Shown piece after piece: positions 50,448-64,000 of a stretch of DNA of 64,000 nt. A model generated the notes under the pieces. That model did no database searches and was not told the DNA's origin. It saw nothing but the letters and a program-made list of their open reading frames with translations. Every line of letters starts with the position of its first letter. The stretch's first letter is position 1. The DNA comes from Epiperipatus broadwayi (taxonomy: Eukaryota > Onychophora > Udeonychophora > Euonychophora > Peripatidae), in assembly GCA_028023455.1 (NCBI GenBank), contig JAQFVV010012575.1, forward strand, positions 1,546,517 to 1,610,516. The letters are read 5' to 3'. The position numbers and the translations under genes were made by a program.

Positions 50448-50849
50448 ACAAAACAAAGCAAAACTCTCCAAATAGTAGTGCCATCTTGTGCTATCAAGAA
50501 AAATCATTGGATGCCAGAAGGCTTGTGCATAAAATCCCTATCCAGTGCCTACTCATTCAATATCCCCAGACTAGTTTCTGGCTTGTGGCCTTCATCAGTG
50601 AGGATCCTTGGACCTGAGAGCACTGCACCTAGATCTTAGGGTCTAATGCAACCCTCTAGCACCCACCTTTTAACTCTATTTAACTACAAAACTATGAGAA
50701 TGAAATTGAAAACACTATTAATATTTTCAATCCAAGTTCAATAGCTTATATAGTCATATGGGTGTGAACTTAATTCAGGACCCATACATTTTGGTGTCTT
50801 TGGCTCTTTAACAACCATAGCCACCACTATCCTATTAGGCAGGATTGGT
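50448..50849. repeat. FB-1 copy 4, core plus long internal segment
   Basis: It begins AACAAAGCAAAACTCTCC and repeats the core of the preceding copy with few differences. It then carries an extra segment, 50730-50849, with CCATACATTTTGGTGTC and AACAACCATAGCCACCAC, whose reverse complement is inside copy 1 at 12880-13010. That shows the segment belongs to the family rather than to the flank. Confidence 0.75.
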
Positions 50850-51131
50850 GTTAAACCACTAAACATCACATGATCACTATCTCATATTAGCACATAATTG
50901 TTATTAAACAATTCAAAACAAAGCAAAACTCTCCATATAGTAGTTCCATCTTGTGCTAACAAGAGCAATCAATGGATTTTATGCACAGGCCTTCTGGCAT
51001 CCATTGATTGCTCTTGTTAGCACAAGATGGCACTACTATATGGAGAGTTTTGCTTTGCTTTGTTTTAAATTGTTTAATAACAATTATGTGCTAGTATGAG
51101 ATAGTGATCATGTGATGTTTAGTGGTTTGAC
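50850..51131. repeat. FB-1 copy 5, almost perfect terminal palindrome
   Basis: Arms 50850-50976 and 51000-51131 are nearly exact reverse complements with a 23-bp loop. Ends are GTTAAACCACTAAACATCAC and GTGATGTTTAGTGGTTTGAC. The arms hold only the outer part of the family; the core is absent and the loop retains TTATGCACAGGCCTTCTG from just before it. Confidence 0.9.
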
Positions 51132-51587
51132 ATATCCTTACTTCAATAATAAATAAACTAAGGATTTAAACAAAATAAAATGTTTTGATAGATTTACCAA
51201 ATACCCTCAATGGAGGTATTGGTTTGACATTAACTAGTTCATTTAAAGTTATTCTTAATTAAATATTCCATTTAACAAAAATGGGATTTCAGAAAAATTA
51301 AAATAATGACAAGTCAAGTCATAGCTGAGCAATAAACATTTTATTTAAAAAGACATCTTAATCAGGCATCAATTAACATTATTTTTTCCCATAATTAAAA
51401 ATTATTGCTAATTTAAATTACACACTAACTGGATTTAAGTATAAAACTGGCATGATAAAACTGACTATCAGACTTAAACAATAAATTAATAGTGTTAGGC
51501 TCTATTCTAATTTTAAATTTAAATATAAGAAAAGGTAGGGATCATTCACCAGGAGTCATGTACACACTATACTGAGTTACTGTCCAC
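51132..51587. other. AT-rich spacer, nothing recognised
   Basis: No gene or repeat pair was seen between the FB-1 cluster and the ATA array. Confidence 0.4.
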
Positions 51588-53742
<2,155 letters not shown>

Positions 53743-53822
53743 TGATTGGTCTTGTGGTTAGCATAGCTGCCTTACAAGCAGCGGGCCCGAATTCGCTTCC
53801 CGGTCAACGCTTTGATATATGA
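53743..53822 (+). mobile_element. tRNA-derived SINE, copy 3
   Basis: It starts ATTGGTCTTGTGGTTAGCAT (A-box region), has a perfect 5-bp stem with a 7-base loop (GCTGC CTTACAA GCAGC), a B-box-like AATTCGCTTCC, and ends ACGCTTTGATATATGA, matching the 3' end of copy 1 at 22274. The long variable region of copy 1 is shortened here. No acceptor-stem pairing, so not a functional tRNA gene. Confidence 0.7.
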
Positions 53823-55213
53823 AAACAAATTCCAATTGAACAATAATTAATTATAGGTACAAGAATTACATTTAAGAATAATTTCATTAATGTGAGTCAA
53901 AAAAAAACTATTACTATTAAACCAAACCCTAAATCATTTACCCTATTCTTTCTAGGAATATCAATATTATCTACAGAATAGTGAAAAAAATTGGGAAATA
54001 TTTTATTACAAAATAAATATGTCAAATATTAATTATAGCCTTTTAGAATTACTAATCCATAACATTTTTTATCTTATACATAAATAATATGATTCTTTCT
54101 AAAAGCATGTATTTAATAAATTGAATTGTACATTATAAAATGTACATTTGCACATGCATATTCATGCACTAATGTTAACTGAATTGCATTTTAATAATTA
54201 AAAAATATAATTAATTCTAATTGACTTTAAATGAGTGTACAAGAGTTGTCTTTTATTCTAACATGGCTGTATTTATTATTTAGCAAACTCAGTTTTCTTA
54301 AATTCTTTGTTTCTTTATATATATTGTAACAATTTAAATAAATCAATTGCCATTTGTAACAATTATTTATCAATTGCCATTTGTAACAATATTTATCAAT
54401 TAATATAAATATGTATTTGTAATTATTAAATTAATATAAAAGATATGTATTTGTAATTATAATTTGTAGCTATTTCAATTCATCATAGCATAGACAAAGA
54501 AAATATCAGCATTAAAGATTCTTGGTATTTATTTATATATTGGGGCAGTCATTTAAACAGTAAAACATACTGGACATTGTCATCTAATAAAAATAATATT
54601 AAACATAGCAACTGAATAAAAGTACCCACTGTGAGATTCCTGGAGTGCCTTATGCTTATCTCCAATACTAGATTCTTCTAACAAAGAATCCTTCTATCCT
54701 TCTTTCCAAATATATAAGACCATTCATGGTCATATGCACACACTGGTGCTATTCATGACAACTTATAAAAAAATATATTTTATAAAACTAATATTATGAA
54801 GTTGGAAAGGGATGATATCACTCTTTATTCAGTTTAGCTAAGTACATGTGTTTTCCCATGAGCGCCACTAGATTGTTTTCAATCTAGATAAGTATCTATT
54901 TATAGTGTACTTGAGTTCAAACTCATTCAGTACATATTTATTACACATGACTTGGATGACTATTGAACAAAAATGACATTCTTACATTTTATCTATATTG
55001 ATAAAATTACAAGATCCCAATATTACCAAAGTTTATACTATAGATCAAAGATTCTTATAGACATTGCTAGCTCATTAGCGTATATTGATGAACAGACATG
55101 TATAATCCTATTAATGGCTTCCAAACAAGCATGTGAAGACCATTATTGATATTGATGGCCATTTAACTAAATTATTTATCACAATAAAGGTAATAATGAT
55201 GATGATGATAATA
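53823..55213. other. AT-rich spacer with a worn tandem repeat
   Basis: 54337-54480 contains imperfect tandem units (ATCAATTGCCATTTGTAACA twice, then TATGTATTTGTAATTAT twice). Nothing else is recognised. Confidence 0.5.
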
Positions 55214-55291
55214 ATATCATAATAATGATAATAATAGTGATATCATAATAATGATTATAATAGTGATGTCATAATAATGATTATAATAGTG
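55214..55291 (+). repeat. Three-copy minisatellite, 26-bp unit
   Basis: Units at 55214, 55240 and 55266 read AT(A/G)TCATAATAATGATTATA-like sequence with one or two changes each, inside a wider GAT/AAT-rich tract. Confidence 0.85.
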
Positions 55292-58200
55292 ATGATGATA
55301 CCAGCCATGGCTTATCAATAAACTCACAACAATAAGTTCATCTTTATAAACTTATAGGCATCTATTAAAATTATCCTATTTCATACTGGGATTTAATAAT
55401 ACTAATGGTGATGATTGATCATCATGAATCTCTTTGCATAATATTCAATTTTCTATAAACCCCTATTTACTAAAACATATTCATTACGCTAAACGTTAAA
55501 TTTAATGATTATAATTTATTAATGATGATTGATGGCGATCATAACTTTTATATAGTATTATTTGAAACATTTTTAACTAATAACATGATATCCATCTTTG
55601 ATGAGGATGATCTAAATTCATGGACACAACACAATTTTAGCTTTCTATGTTGAACTATAATTATCAAAATTTGGTTATTCTCAAGCATAATCCTTAAATA
55701 CTTAAATATCAACATTCTAGTTTACCTATTATTTTGCGGACGCTTAATATTTGCAAGTGATTGCTCAATATATACGAATGGTAATACTTAATAACTGCGA
55801 GCAATGATGCTGAATTAAAATGATAGAATTAAGACAAAAAAAAAAAAACACAATATTCTTAATAATAACTCGGAAACCAATTAAGATATATAATTATATT
55901 TTATTAACACTACTACTCTTTCTTTCCTTCTTTAAAGTTAAATCGACAATTAAATAAATGGCTTATTAATATAAAAATTCATATAAGTATAAGCAAATAA
56001 ACTTAATATATAGGTTTGTCACTTTCTTGATATCTCAAAATAAGCTGACTTAAATCAATATTAAAAAAAAATACATATTCTATAAATGCTTATTTAAGAC
56101 TTTTCTTACTCATCATATCATAAAATAAATTTCAGGTGTAACTTGTATATGTTATTTCATTTCCATTCAAATGTAATGCCCTACTTTTTAATTTACCATT
56201 TTAAACTAATCATATATAACCTATTCTTTGATGTGTTTGGATAAGCAGTTACACATTCACGCATTCGGTAATGTTAACATATATGTTTAAAATGTATACC
56301 CAAAAATTACATATATAAAAATATCTTTTTCTTTTGCAACCTTATAGCGAAAGAAAATAAAATACATATATTAATTTTTAATATGCAACAAGATAAAATA
56401 AAAATAAAAAAAACATTATAAATGCATATATCTATAGGTTGCTCATTATCATTAACAACTGAAGAACAATTAAAAAAAAAAACATTTCAACATTACAATA
56501 TATAATAAAAAAATAATGAAAAATTTAAGTTTAAAGATTTAAACTATGTTTGTGCTATGTTGTGAGATATTGCAAATAACTATAGATAAACAAGTCTTTA
56601 ATGTTTCTGTATCAAAAAAAGAAAATTGCTTTGACCAGTAAATTAAGGTTTACTTTTAATAAGTAAAAGAATAAAATCGGTTAAAGAAAGTTCATATTTA
56701 CCCGTCTACTTTTTACTTCTTATTAATGTCCTGAATTTGAATTTTAGACTGCTTTTCTTTGCTCACCAACAACAAAAAAAAAAAAAAGTTATTGCAGATA
56801 CTTTTAAGATAATGCTGAATCAATTGACTTTGCTTGTTTCTTTTTTAAGTCCATTATTATTCACTGTTGATTGGCTTCCTTCTACCATTTAAAAAAAAAA
56901 GTTATTATAAGTACTTTGAATAAGTAGGTACCGGTGGATTTGCTTGTTTCTCTTCTCTAAAAAAATAATTGCTGTCGACACTTTAGATGATTGAGGTAAA
57001 TCAACAAAAATTTGATTTATGGCTTCAAACTTGGTTCTACATAGCTGTTTTAAATTTTCTTTTCCTCCTATTTCCCCTTCTCCATTGGTTCGAAGGCAGT
57101 GAGCTTTTAATAAGACATGAACTAGGAACAAAGCATTCCATATAGCTTGCGTGGTTGGCTTCAAAATTTATCATTTTGTTGGTTATTACTGGATACATGA
57201 TTTCATAGACAGATCAGCGATTTTGACTCTTTCTGTATTAATCAGGAAGCAGAAAAAATGGTTTAGCAATGCAAAGGCATATTCTTATGCATAACCAAAT
57301 ATGTTAATATCATTTTTATAATTATTACTAGCTTATAATAAATTCAATCTTGTTCCATTTCTCTCCTATTCTTTAATATTGCTTGAAAATTGCTTTATAT
57401 AAACGCACATTTCATTTGCTCTTTTTTTTTTCAACTTTCAAAGAGTGAGAAAAAAGAATTAAAGCGTTCACTCTCTTTTTTTAAAAAAAAAAAAAGATTC
57501 GAGCTTACATTTCTGCTTAAGAATTATAACAAGGAAGGACCCACTGAGTTGAGTCTCAAAATAATAATAATAATTTAACTGATCATCTCTCTAAAGAAAT
57601 TTATTACTGACTGATCATCTCTTTAAAAAAATTTAATGATTAACTGCCTAAAAAAATTGTTTTAATCGTTTATATCGCGAAAAACATCTGGAAATCTTTA
57701 TCTTAAAAAAAAAATCAAAGCTTCACAAGTTTGACTTAAAATTGATCGCTATCATCTACATCAAAGCACCTCTTTTGTAAAAATAATTTTAAGATACAGA
57801 TAACAACAAAGCTGGCCATCTATAGCCATCAGAAATAAGTGTAAAAGCATCTTTGTGTTTGTACAGATCTATTCATTGTTTCACACGTGTACAATTTTTA
57901 TCTCCTAATCTAACAGTTTTATTTTACACCTTTCTGATTTACTCTCTTTTAACAAAATGAAAATTAAATAAATTTAACACATATTATTTAATAAAAAAAA
58001 TATTATATAATAAATCATAAAAAGAAAGAACTGCTTATTCATACATATAAATCTCTGTATGTATAAAAGAATAAAAAAATTTTTTTTTTTTTTTTAAATA
58101 ATTGAATACTGTATGTATATGTACAATATATAAAATAATACTCGTATACATTTCACTTATAAAAAATAATTTTTGGCTTAAGATTTAAAAAGTTAACATA

Positions 58201-58586
58201 TAAAATAATGCATTGTATTTATACAATAAGTTTATTGACTCAACTTCAAAATTTTTCTTTTTTATTAGGACTAATTTTTTTTCTCAACCTTGCTTAACTA
58301 ATTATACATTACCTTTGCATTAAGCTACTGCTCTCTCTTAATAGTCTTTCTTAGAATTTTAAAATGTATTTTGACCATATCAAAAAAGTTACAAAAATAT
58401 TATTATATAATATAAATAAATCTAAGAAAGTTATCATTAATATATATGTAGAAATGGAGTATTTACCTGTTATATCCATTTCACCTAAGTATCTCCTACA
58501 GCTTCTTCTGTGCCAGGTTTAAACCCTCAAAAATATCTTTTAAGATGCCTACACAGATGTATAGCTGTGAGAGCATATATATATAC
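55292..58586. other. AT-rich spacer, no gene recognised
   Basis: 57558-57650 has two imperfect copies of ACTGATCATCTCT plus TTAAA. The 91-codon minus-strand open frame 56889-57164 has a more protein-like N-terminal half (IWNALFLVHVLLKAHCLRTN) but no recognisable motif, and may be a worn TE piece. Confidence 0.4.
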
Positions 58587-58655
58587 GAGTGTCAATGTCT
58601 GTAATCTAATCGTTAATATATATATGTGAGTGTCAATGTCTGTAATCTAATCGTT
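58587..58655 (+). repeat. Two-copy tandem repeat, 41-bp period
   Basis: GAGTGTCAATGTCTGTAATC and CTAATCGTTAA occur at 58587 and again at 58628, separated by an AT dinucleotide run. The copies are identical over 28 bp. Confidence 0.9.
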
Positions 58656-59214
58656 AAATATGGATTGCAGTAATATAGTTATGTAAAAATAATATATAAT
58701 TTAAAATATAATTTAATTCAGTTTATAAGTCAATTTCTATTTAATTTGCTTAAATTGCATATACACATGTGTATTACTTATACCACTGTCATCCATATAT
58801 AGCATCTTATTATTTGATAATTTACTATATTTTCTAAATTTATTTTAAAATAATGTGTAAAATAAAATCACACTATGCACATCTGTTTTAGGATGGCGAA
58901 ATGATTAAATCTGAAAATTATAAAGACAATAAATGTTTGTCAAAAATATATCTCATCTTGTAAACAAAATAACCAACCATATTGATTGCTAAAATCTTGT
59001 GGGAAAGTAAATGATTGAATCTTGGAAAACATCCTGGTCAAGAAATAATACAAAAGACAGGATTTATTTTTGGTACTAAAAAAATATAAAATTTTAAGGT
59101 GCTAATTACTTGTTTCACTGGAAGAAAATTTATTATTAAAAATATAACTTAATGGAAAGTGAGTATAAATAGGCTAAATTTTTCCATGTAAATATACTCT
59201 GTAAAAATCTTTGG

Positions 59215-59520
59215 AGCAACAGCTAACATTATTCAGGTCAGTTTGAATTTTGACATGGATGAGTAGGGCAGGTGGGAGTTACTGTTCTCCAAGCCTAGGG
59301 AATGGAGTTCTTCATCTCTGTCCTAGGAGCTGAAGGGCACATACCCATTCTAATGATAGAAGACATTACTGATAATGACCCATGGCGCTGATGCTTCACC
59401 TGTAGAAATGCTTTCTATCCAAAGAACAAGAATTGCTACCAAACCCATCATCAAGAAATACCAACAGACAAACTGCTACCAAGAACTGTGGGTAAAATCC
59501 TAAGATCACCATATAAATTC
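59215..59520. other. GC-richer island of unknown nature
   Basis: This 300-bp patch has visibly more complex sequence than its flanks (for example GTAGGGCAGGTGGGAGTTAC and GTCCTAGGAGCTGAAGGGCA). No frame stays open across it and it shares no repeat with the rest of the window. It could be a worn TE fragment or an unrecognised non-coding element. Confidence 0.4.
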
Positions 59521-60070
59521 CAATAATTTTGTATCAAAGATAGTATTACTTCTATATTCAAGCTAATAAATCTAAAATAATGCTTATTTATCTTAACCCG
59601 ACTCACTGTTTTGAAATAATATTTATTAAGAATAATATCTGATCACATTGTGATCCTTATACTAATGTAAATTGGTTTAGATTTATATTTGTTGATTAGT
59701 TATTCAGGTTTGCTATATTACAATTGTAAATTAGGATTTAAAAGTAATTTTATTTGATAGTGGAGGCCTAACCATGGAGATATAGTGTTAAGGTATATTT
59801 TATAATTAATTCCAATCCTTAAGATAAACCTTCCCTACCTAGTAGAGCCTGATTAAGGATGCAAATTAATTGTCTATTAAACAAGATTATTAATTTAATA
59901 ACTTACCCCTTTTTATTATAGCATTATGATTATATGCTTAATTTATGAAGTGGTTTTTGTTGGCAACACAAATATTAGGTAGTTGTTTTAAGGCACAATT
60001 AATTAATTTTGACATATTTGTTATTTTGTCTTGTGCATTGTGGATGCATGTTTAAAATATGCATATATAC

Positions 60071-62344
60071 TGTAACGAGCACAGACGTTCGTTACATTGT
60101 TTTTTTATATATAATTATTAAACAAGTTAAAATAAAAAGTTCGCATTTAAAAACTTTCTTTAAAAATTAAAAATTGAAATTAAAATATCGTCTTAAACTC
60201 TTATATATTAAGTCGCACAGATAATAAAAATTATTAAAATAAAATTTTTATTAAAGAAAAAGGTATTTTTAAAACTAAATTTTAAAAAGATTTGGAGATA
60301 AAATTATATCTCTAAATCTGTCTTTAAATATATTTTTGATTTGGAAAACAGGGTAATTAATTAGAAATGGAAATGATTGTTAATTAGTTAAATGTAAACC
60401 AGCCTTGAGCATTTAAATGAAATAACTTCAGTCAGATAGAAAGAAAACAATAGAAACGGATTAGCCAATGAAAGAAATCCATTTGGGAAATCGGACCTCA
60501 GCGAAAGGATCATTACATCCATGACGCAATGTTAATTCAATCCTTTGACAAAAATATAAAAAGGACAAGTTTTGGAAAGCATAAGTTAAGTGAATGAGGA
60601 GTGATTGATTATTGACGATGTAACAGCTAGGTGTTAGTGCTGGGGGGATTGGAAAAGACGCACAGCTTCAATCCCTTCAGTTCTGTAAGAAAGGAAGAAA
60701 AATGGGCCATCGTTTCTTCATTGAGGACCAATTACACTAAAAAAAAAAAAAAAAAAAATAAAAATCTCCAAAGGATAAATAAATCGATCAACCGGATACA
60801 AATCTTCGGACGACGTGGGAATTCACGTGCAAACGGCAAGGAATATACGAAGATGAACTATTTTCAATAACCGTAAGACTTTAAAATTTATGAACAGTAA
60901 ATTAAAAACTTTCCAGATTTAAATGATTTCAATATTATTCTATCTGACCAACATTATTTTATTAATTAGTTATAATTTTATTTAATGTATTTAATTTGTA
61001 AAATCATTTCCATTTATTTATTTATTTATTTATTTAATTTTGTTCTTTAAGTTTTATTATGATTTCTGTTTTCCGTTAAATAAATTATAAAAAAATGTTA
61101 AACTTAAGTCGGGCGTGAATGGCTGTATCGATTTGTAAAGATATATTAAGGGAGGCTAATCTTGGGTTGTTCATTTTGTAGTTGAATTGGTTCAATGGAT
61201 TGGATATATTTATGTAATTAGTAGGTGTAATATGAGATCCGCTATGGGCAGGATTATAGATATACGCCACACCCCCTCTGTTTGCCTATGGATGGGTTTG
61301 TAAGTCGGCAGAATACCGCAGCCCATTCCTATGGAGTTTTTAGTTTATTGATCTACTTGCCCACAGATGTCACATCCCTGTGGGTGGAGAGTCAATGTCG
61401 TTTCTATTTCTACATATTGTTCAGATGTACATTCCTGACAATATTGTTGTGTTGTCGTATCATGCTACATTGAATACATGAATGTATCAGATGGATTGGC
61501 GCCAGTTGATTGCGAAATGTGTTGCCTAAGGTTAAGTAGGGATAGAATATTTTATTTTTAAATGCAAATCTATGTAGTCGATTCAGGCTCGATCCTAAAT
61601 AAAACTATTAAATTTAAGTTGTTTATAGACGCTTGCATGGATTGTTTATCGGTTAACTATGTTTTGCGTTTCATATTTGATCAAAATATATAGACATTCG
61701 ATAAATAATGATACCTTACGGTGAGTATCTAAAAATGTATTTATTCGGATGTCTTTTAAGTTATTGGTGACGATGCAAGTATCTTACGATGAATACTAGA
61801 GGGTTTCTTATAATTCCCTATGCAATTGTCAGTAATCAATAATTTTGTATTTTGATCGTTTATGTTTACTTTGAAATGTTTTTGACCGTTGAAATCTATG
61901 TAACCGATCTATAGCAACATATTAAACAGGTTTATAAGCCCATCTGTGCGAACTTGATTAAAAATGTAAATTTATAATATAATAGTAACTCAATGTAAAT
62001 TAAAGTAAAATCAAAGTTAAAAATAATGTTAAATGTTTAAATGTAAATCACTAAAATAATTTTAAACCTTATATATATGTGCATAAATAAATCTGTTTGT
62101 ATGATAATTACTGGCAGTGGCTTACTTTATTCTTTTATATACTAGTAAATGATATTATTAAATCTCTGCTATTCCACTGAGCTAGTGACAATGGGCTAAC
62201 GATCTAAATATGTAAATAAAGTGGAATCCTAACAGCGCGTATCTGCCTACTTTATAAATTTTTCTAGGCTCAAATGCCTAGATGGCGCCCTTTGGTAGTG
62301 AGGTGCGGTGCGATGCGATCTCCCACTTCGTTTGGATCGTTATA
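60071..62344 (+). mobile_element. 5' LTR of a young LTR retrotransposon
   Basis: It starts TGTAACGAGCACAGACG and, by alignment with the solo LTR end, finishes at 62344 in CGTTATA where TTACA would be expected. That makes a 2,274-bp LTR. The first 922 bp or so recur at 63078 with only a handful of differences seen. The first 26 bp form an 8-bp inverted repeat (TGTAACGA...TCGTTACA). The 79-codon open frame at 60631-60870 has no recognisable motif. The 3' third carries the same block as the solo LTR end (TAACGATCTAAATATG and CCTAGATGGCGCCCT). Confidence 0.9.
60554..60563 (+). promoter_or_regulatory. Probable TATA box of the 5' LTR
   Basis: ATATAAAAAG lies about 75 bp downstream of TTAGCCAATGAAAG (CCAAT motif near 60474). 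The same pair is at 63561 in the 3' LTR and in similar spacing in the solo LTR, supporting a conserved pol II promoter. Confidence 0.55.
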
Positions 62345-63077
62345 ATTGGCGTCCCAAGTGTGGCCTTACCTCAGAGATTGACCCTGAGAAGGGGAATTAA
62401 TGCTGAAATTTCCGATCTTTAATAAACCACATATACCCTGAGCAAATTTTATCAAAATGAAATGTTTTATCTGTTTACATAAGTCGGATATTTTTAAATT
62501 TTATAAAAGCACTGCCAGCAAGAAATTGCGCATATATATTAAATAAAAGAAAGTATAAATAATTTTAAAACTAATTTTTGTAAATTAAAAAGAAAATCAA
62601 AAGGTTGCATTGGATATGTCTTTTTTTTTGTTAATATATATTTATGCGTTAACGTGTATAGGCGCACAGCCACGGAAGTTTATGATCGAAATGTGGTGCC
62701 TTACGATGAGTACCTTTATCAGTCATAAATAAGTTGGTGGTAGTTATAATTGTGCTGCAAATATACACGTATAAATCCATTATCTTGGAACATATTTATC
62801 TCAATGCAACCTTCCTAAATAAGTTAAATAATTTGTTTGTCATGCCGTAAGTAGAAATCAAATGGATAAAATAAATTAGAATTCTCGGGGGGAGGGGTGT
62901 TAACGTAAATGGTCCTTAGGTAGGCGATGGTCAACATTTTCTTTTTCTTTTTGTATAGAGTTTTTTGTAAAATTATTAACCGAATGTTTGTAAATTTTGT
63001 TAATACCGTAATTACTAACCCTAAGTAAAATATTTTTTTTTTTTTGATCATTTTTTTTTTAAGTAACTTTACTGATA
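62345..63077 (+). mobile_element. Short non-coding interior of the LTR element
   Basis: It starts with TTGGCGTCCCAAGTGTGG at 62346-62363, placed and shaped like a primer-binding site (TGG first); the matching tRNA is not identified. No gag, protease, reverse transcriptase or integrase is present in about 730 bp, so the element is non-autonomous (LARD-like). A purine tract GGGGGGAGGGG sits at 62887-62897, about 180 bp short of the 3' LTR rather than against it. The open frame at 62824-63051 has no motif. 62690-62720 (CCTTACGATGAGTACC) resembles an LTR module at 61712. Confidence 0.75.
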
Positions 63078-64000
63078 TGTAACGAGCACAGACGTTCGTT
63101 ACATTGTTTTTTTATATATAATTATTAAACAAGTTAAAATAAAAAGTTCGCATTTAAAAACTTTCTTTAAAAATTAAAAATTGAAATTAAAATATCGTCT
63201 TAAACTCTTATATATTAAGTCGCACAGATAATAAAAATTATTAAAATAAAATTTTTATTAAAGAAAAAGGTATTTTTAAAACTAAATTTTAAAAAGATTT
63301 GGAGATAAAATTATATCTCTAAATCTGTCTTTAAATATATTTTTGATTTGGAAAACAGGGTAATTAATTAGAAATGGAAATGATTGTTAATTAGTTAAAT
63401 GTAAACCAGCCTTGAGCATTTAAATGAAATAACTTCAGTCAGATAGAAAGAAAACAATAGAAACAGATTAGCCAATGAAAGAAATCCATTTGGGAAATCG
63501 GACCTCAGCGAAAGGATCATTACATCCATGACGCAATGTTAATTCAATCCTTTGACAAAAATATAAAAAGGACAAGTTTTGGAAAGCATAGAGTTAGTGA
63601 ATGAGGAGTGATTGATTATTGACGATGTAACAGCTAGGTGTTAGTGCTGGGGGGATTGGAAAAGACGCACAGCTTCAATCCCTTCAGTTCTGTAAGAAAG
63701 GAAGAAAAATGGGCCATCGTTTCTTCATTGAGGACCAATTACACTAAAAAAAAAAATAAAAATCTCCAAAGGATAAATAAATCGATCAACCGGATACAAA
63801 TCTTCGGACGACGTGGGAATTCACATGCAAACGGCAAGGAATATACGAAGATGAACTATTTTCAATAACCGTAAGACTTTAAAATTTATGAACAGTAAAT
63901 TAAAAACTTTCCAGATTTAAATGATTTCAATATTATTCTATCTGACCAACATTATTTTATTAATTAGTTATAATTTTATTTAATGTATTTAATTTGTAAA
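63078..64000 (+). mobile_element. 3' LTR, cut by the window edge
   Basis: A direct repeat of 60071 onward, offset 3,007 bp. Differences seen: the A-run after ATTACACTA is 11 rather than 20 bases, a small change near 63590 (ATAGAGTTAG), and single substitutions near 63466 and 63824. Such high identity implies recent insertion. The end and any target duplication lie outside the window. Confidence 0.9.

Noticed and set aside
47121-51131. CRISPR array
   Set aside because: Repeats are long, partly inverted and of irregular spacing; this is eukaryotic fold-back DNA, not short direct repeats with spacers.
60631-63868. Matching 79- and 76-codon open frames in the two LTRs
   Set aside because: They are alike because the LTRs are nearly identical. 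The 9-bp A-run difference keeps frame by chance, and the solo LTR copy does not preserve the frame.

Overview
This window looks like gene-poor nuclear DNA from a eukaryote, most likely an invertebrate animal with a large, repeat-rich genome. By eye it is about three quarters A+T. It has no operons or ribosome binding sites and no convincing intact host gene. Everything recognisable is a transposable element, a derivative of one, or simple repeat. The decayed hAT transposase is of the animal ZMYM1-like kind, and the LINEs are L1/Tx1-like. I cannot name the species; a mollusc or cnidarian would fit, but that is only inference.

Layout, left to right. About 3.0-7.5 kb: a decayed LINE with ORF1 (CCHC knuckle) and ORF2 (endonuclease, reverse transcriptase, C-terminal zinc finger), preceded by a diverged direct repeat. 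9.0-9.6 kb: a near-perfect hairpin. 12.5-15.5 kb: fold-back element FB-1, a small MITE, a SINE remnant and fold-back FB-4. 19.9-20.9 kb: the 3' end of a second LINE of the same lineage. 20.9-24.9 kb: FB-2, a tRNA-like SINE, FB-6 and a second MITE copy. 28.2-31.0 kb: a decayed hAT transposon on the minus strand. 32.5-34.5 kb: a solo LTR with a 4-bp target duplication. 36.5 kb: a SINE with an (AAT)n tail. 40.5-42.8 kb: FB-4, FB-1 and FB-3. 44.3-45.6 kb: a probable second type of solo LTR. 47.1-48.6 kb: a compound palindrome of FB-2 units. 50.1-51.1 kb: a nested FB-1 cluster. 51.6 kb: a perfect (ATA)n array of about 265 bp. 53.7 kb: another SINE. 60.07 kb to the right edge: a young LTR element with 2.27-kb LTRs and only about 0.73 kb of non-coding interior.

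How the parts relate. The non-coding fold-backs, SINEs and coding-less LTR element must have been moved, if they move, by enzymes made elsewhere: the hAT and LINE copies here are full of stops. The least ordinary features are the fold-back families FB-1 and FB-2, which share a diverged core and build nested palindromes, and the LTR family, whose internal modules occur in a different order in its two copies here.
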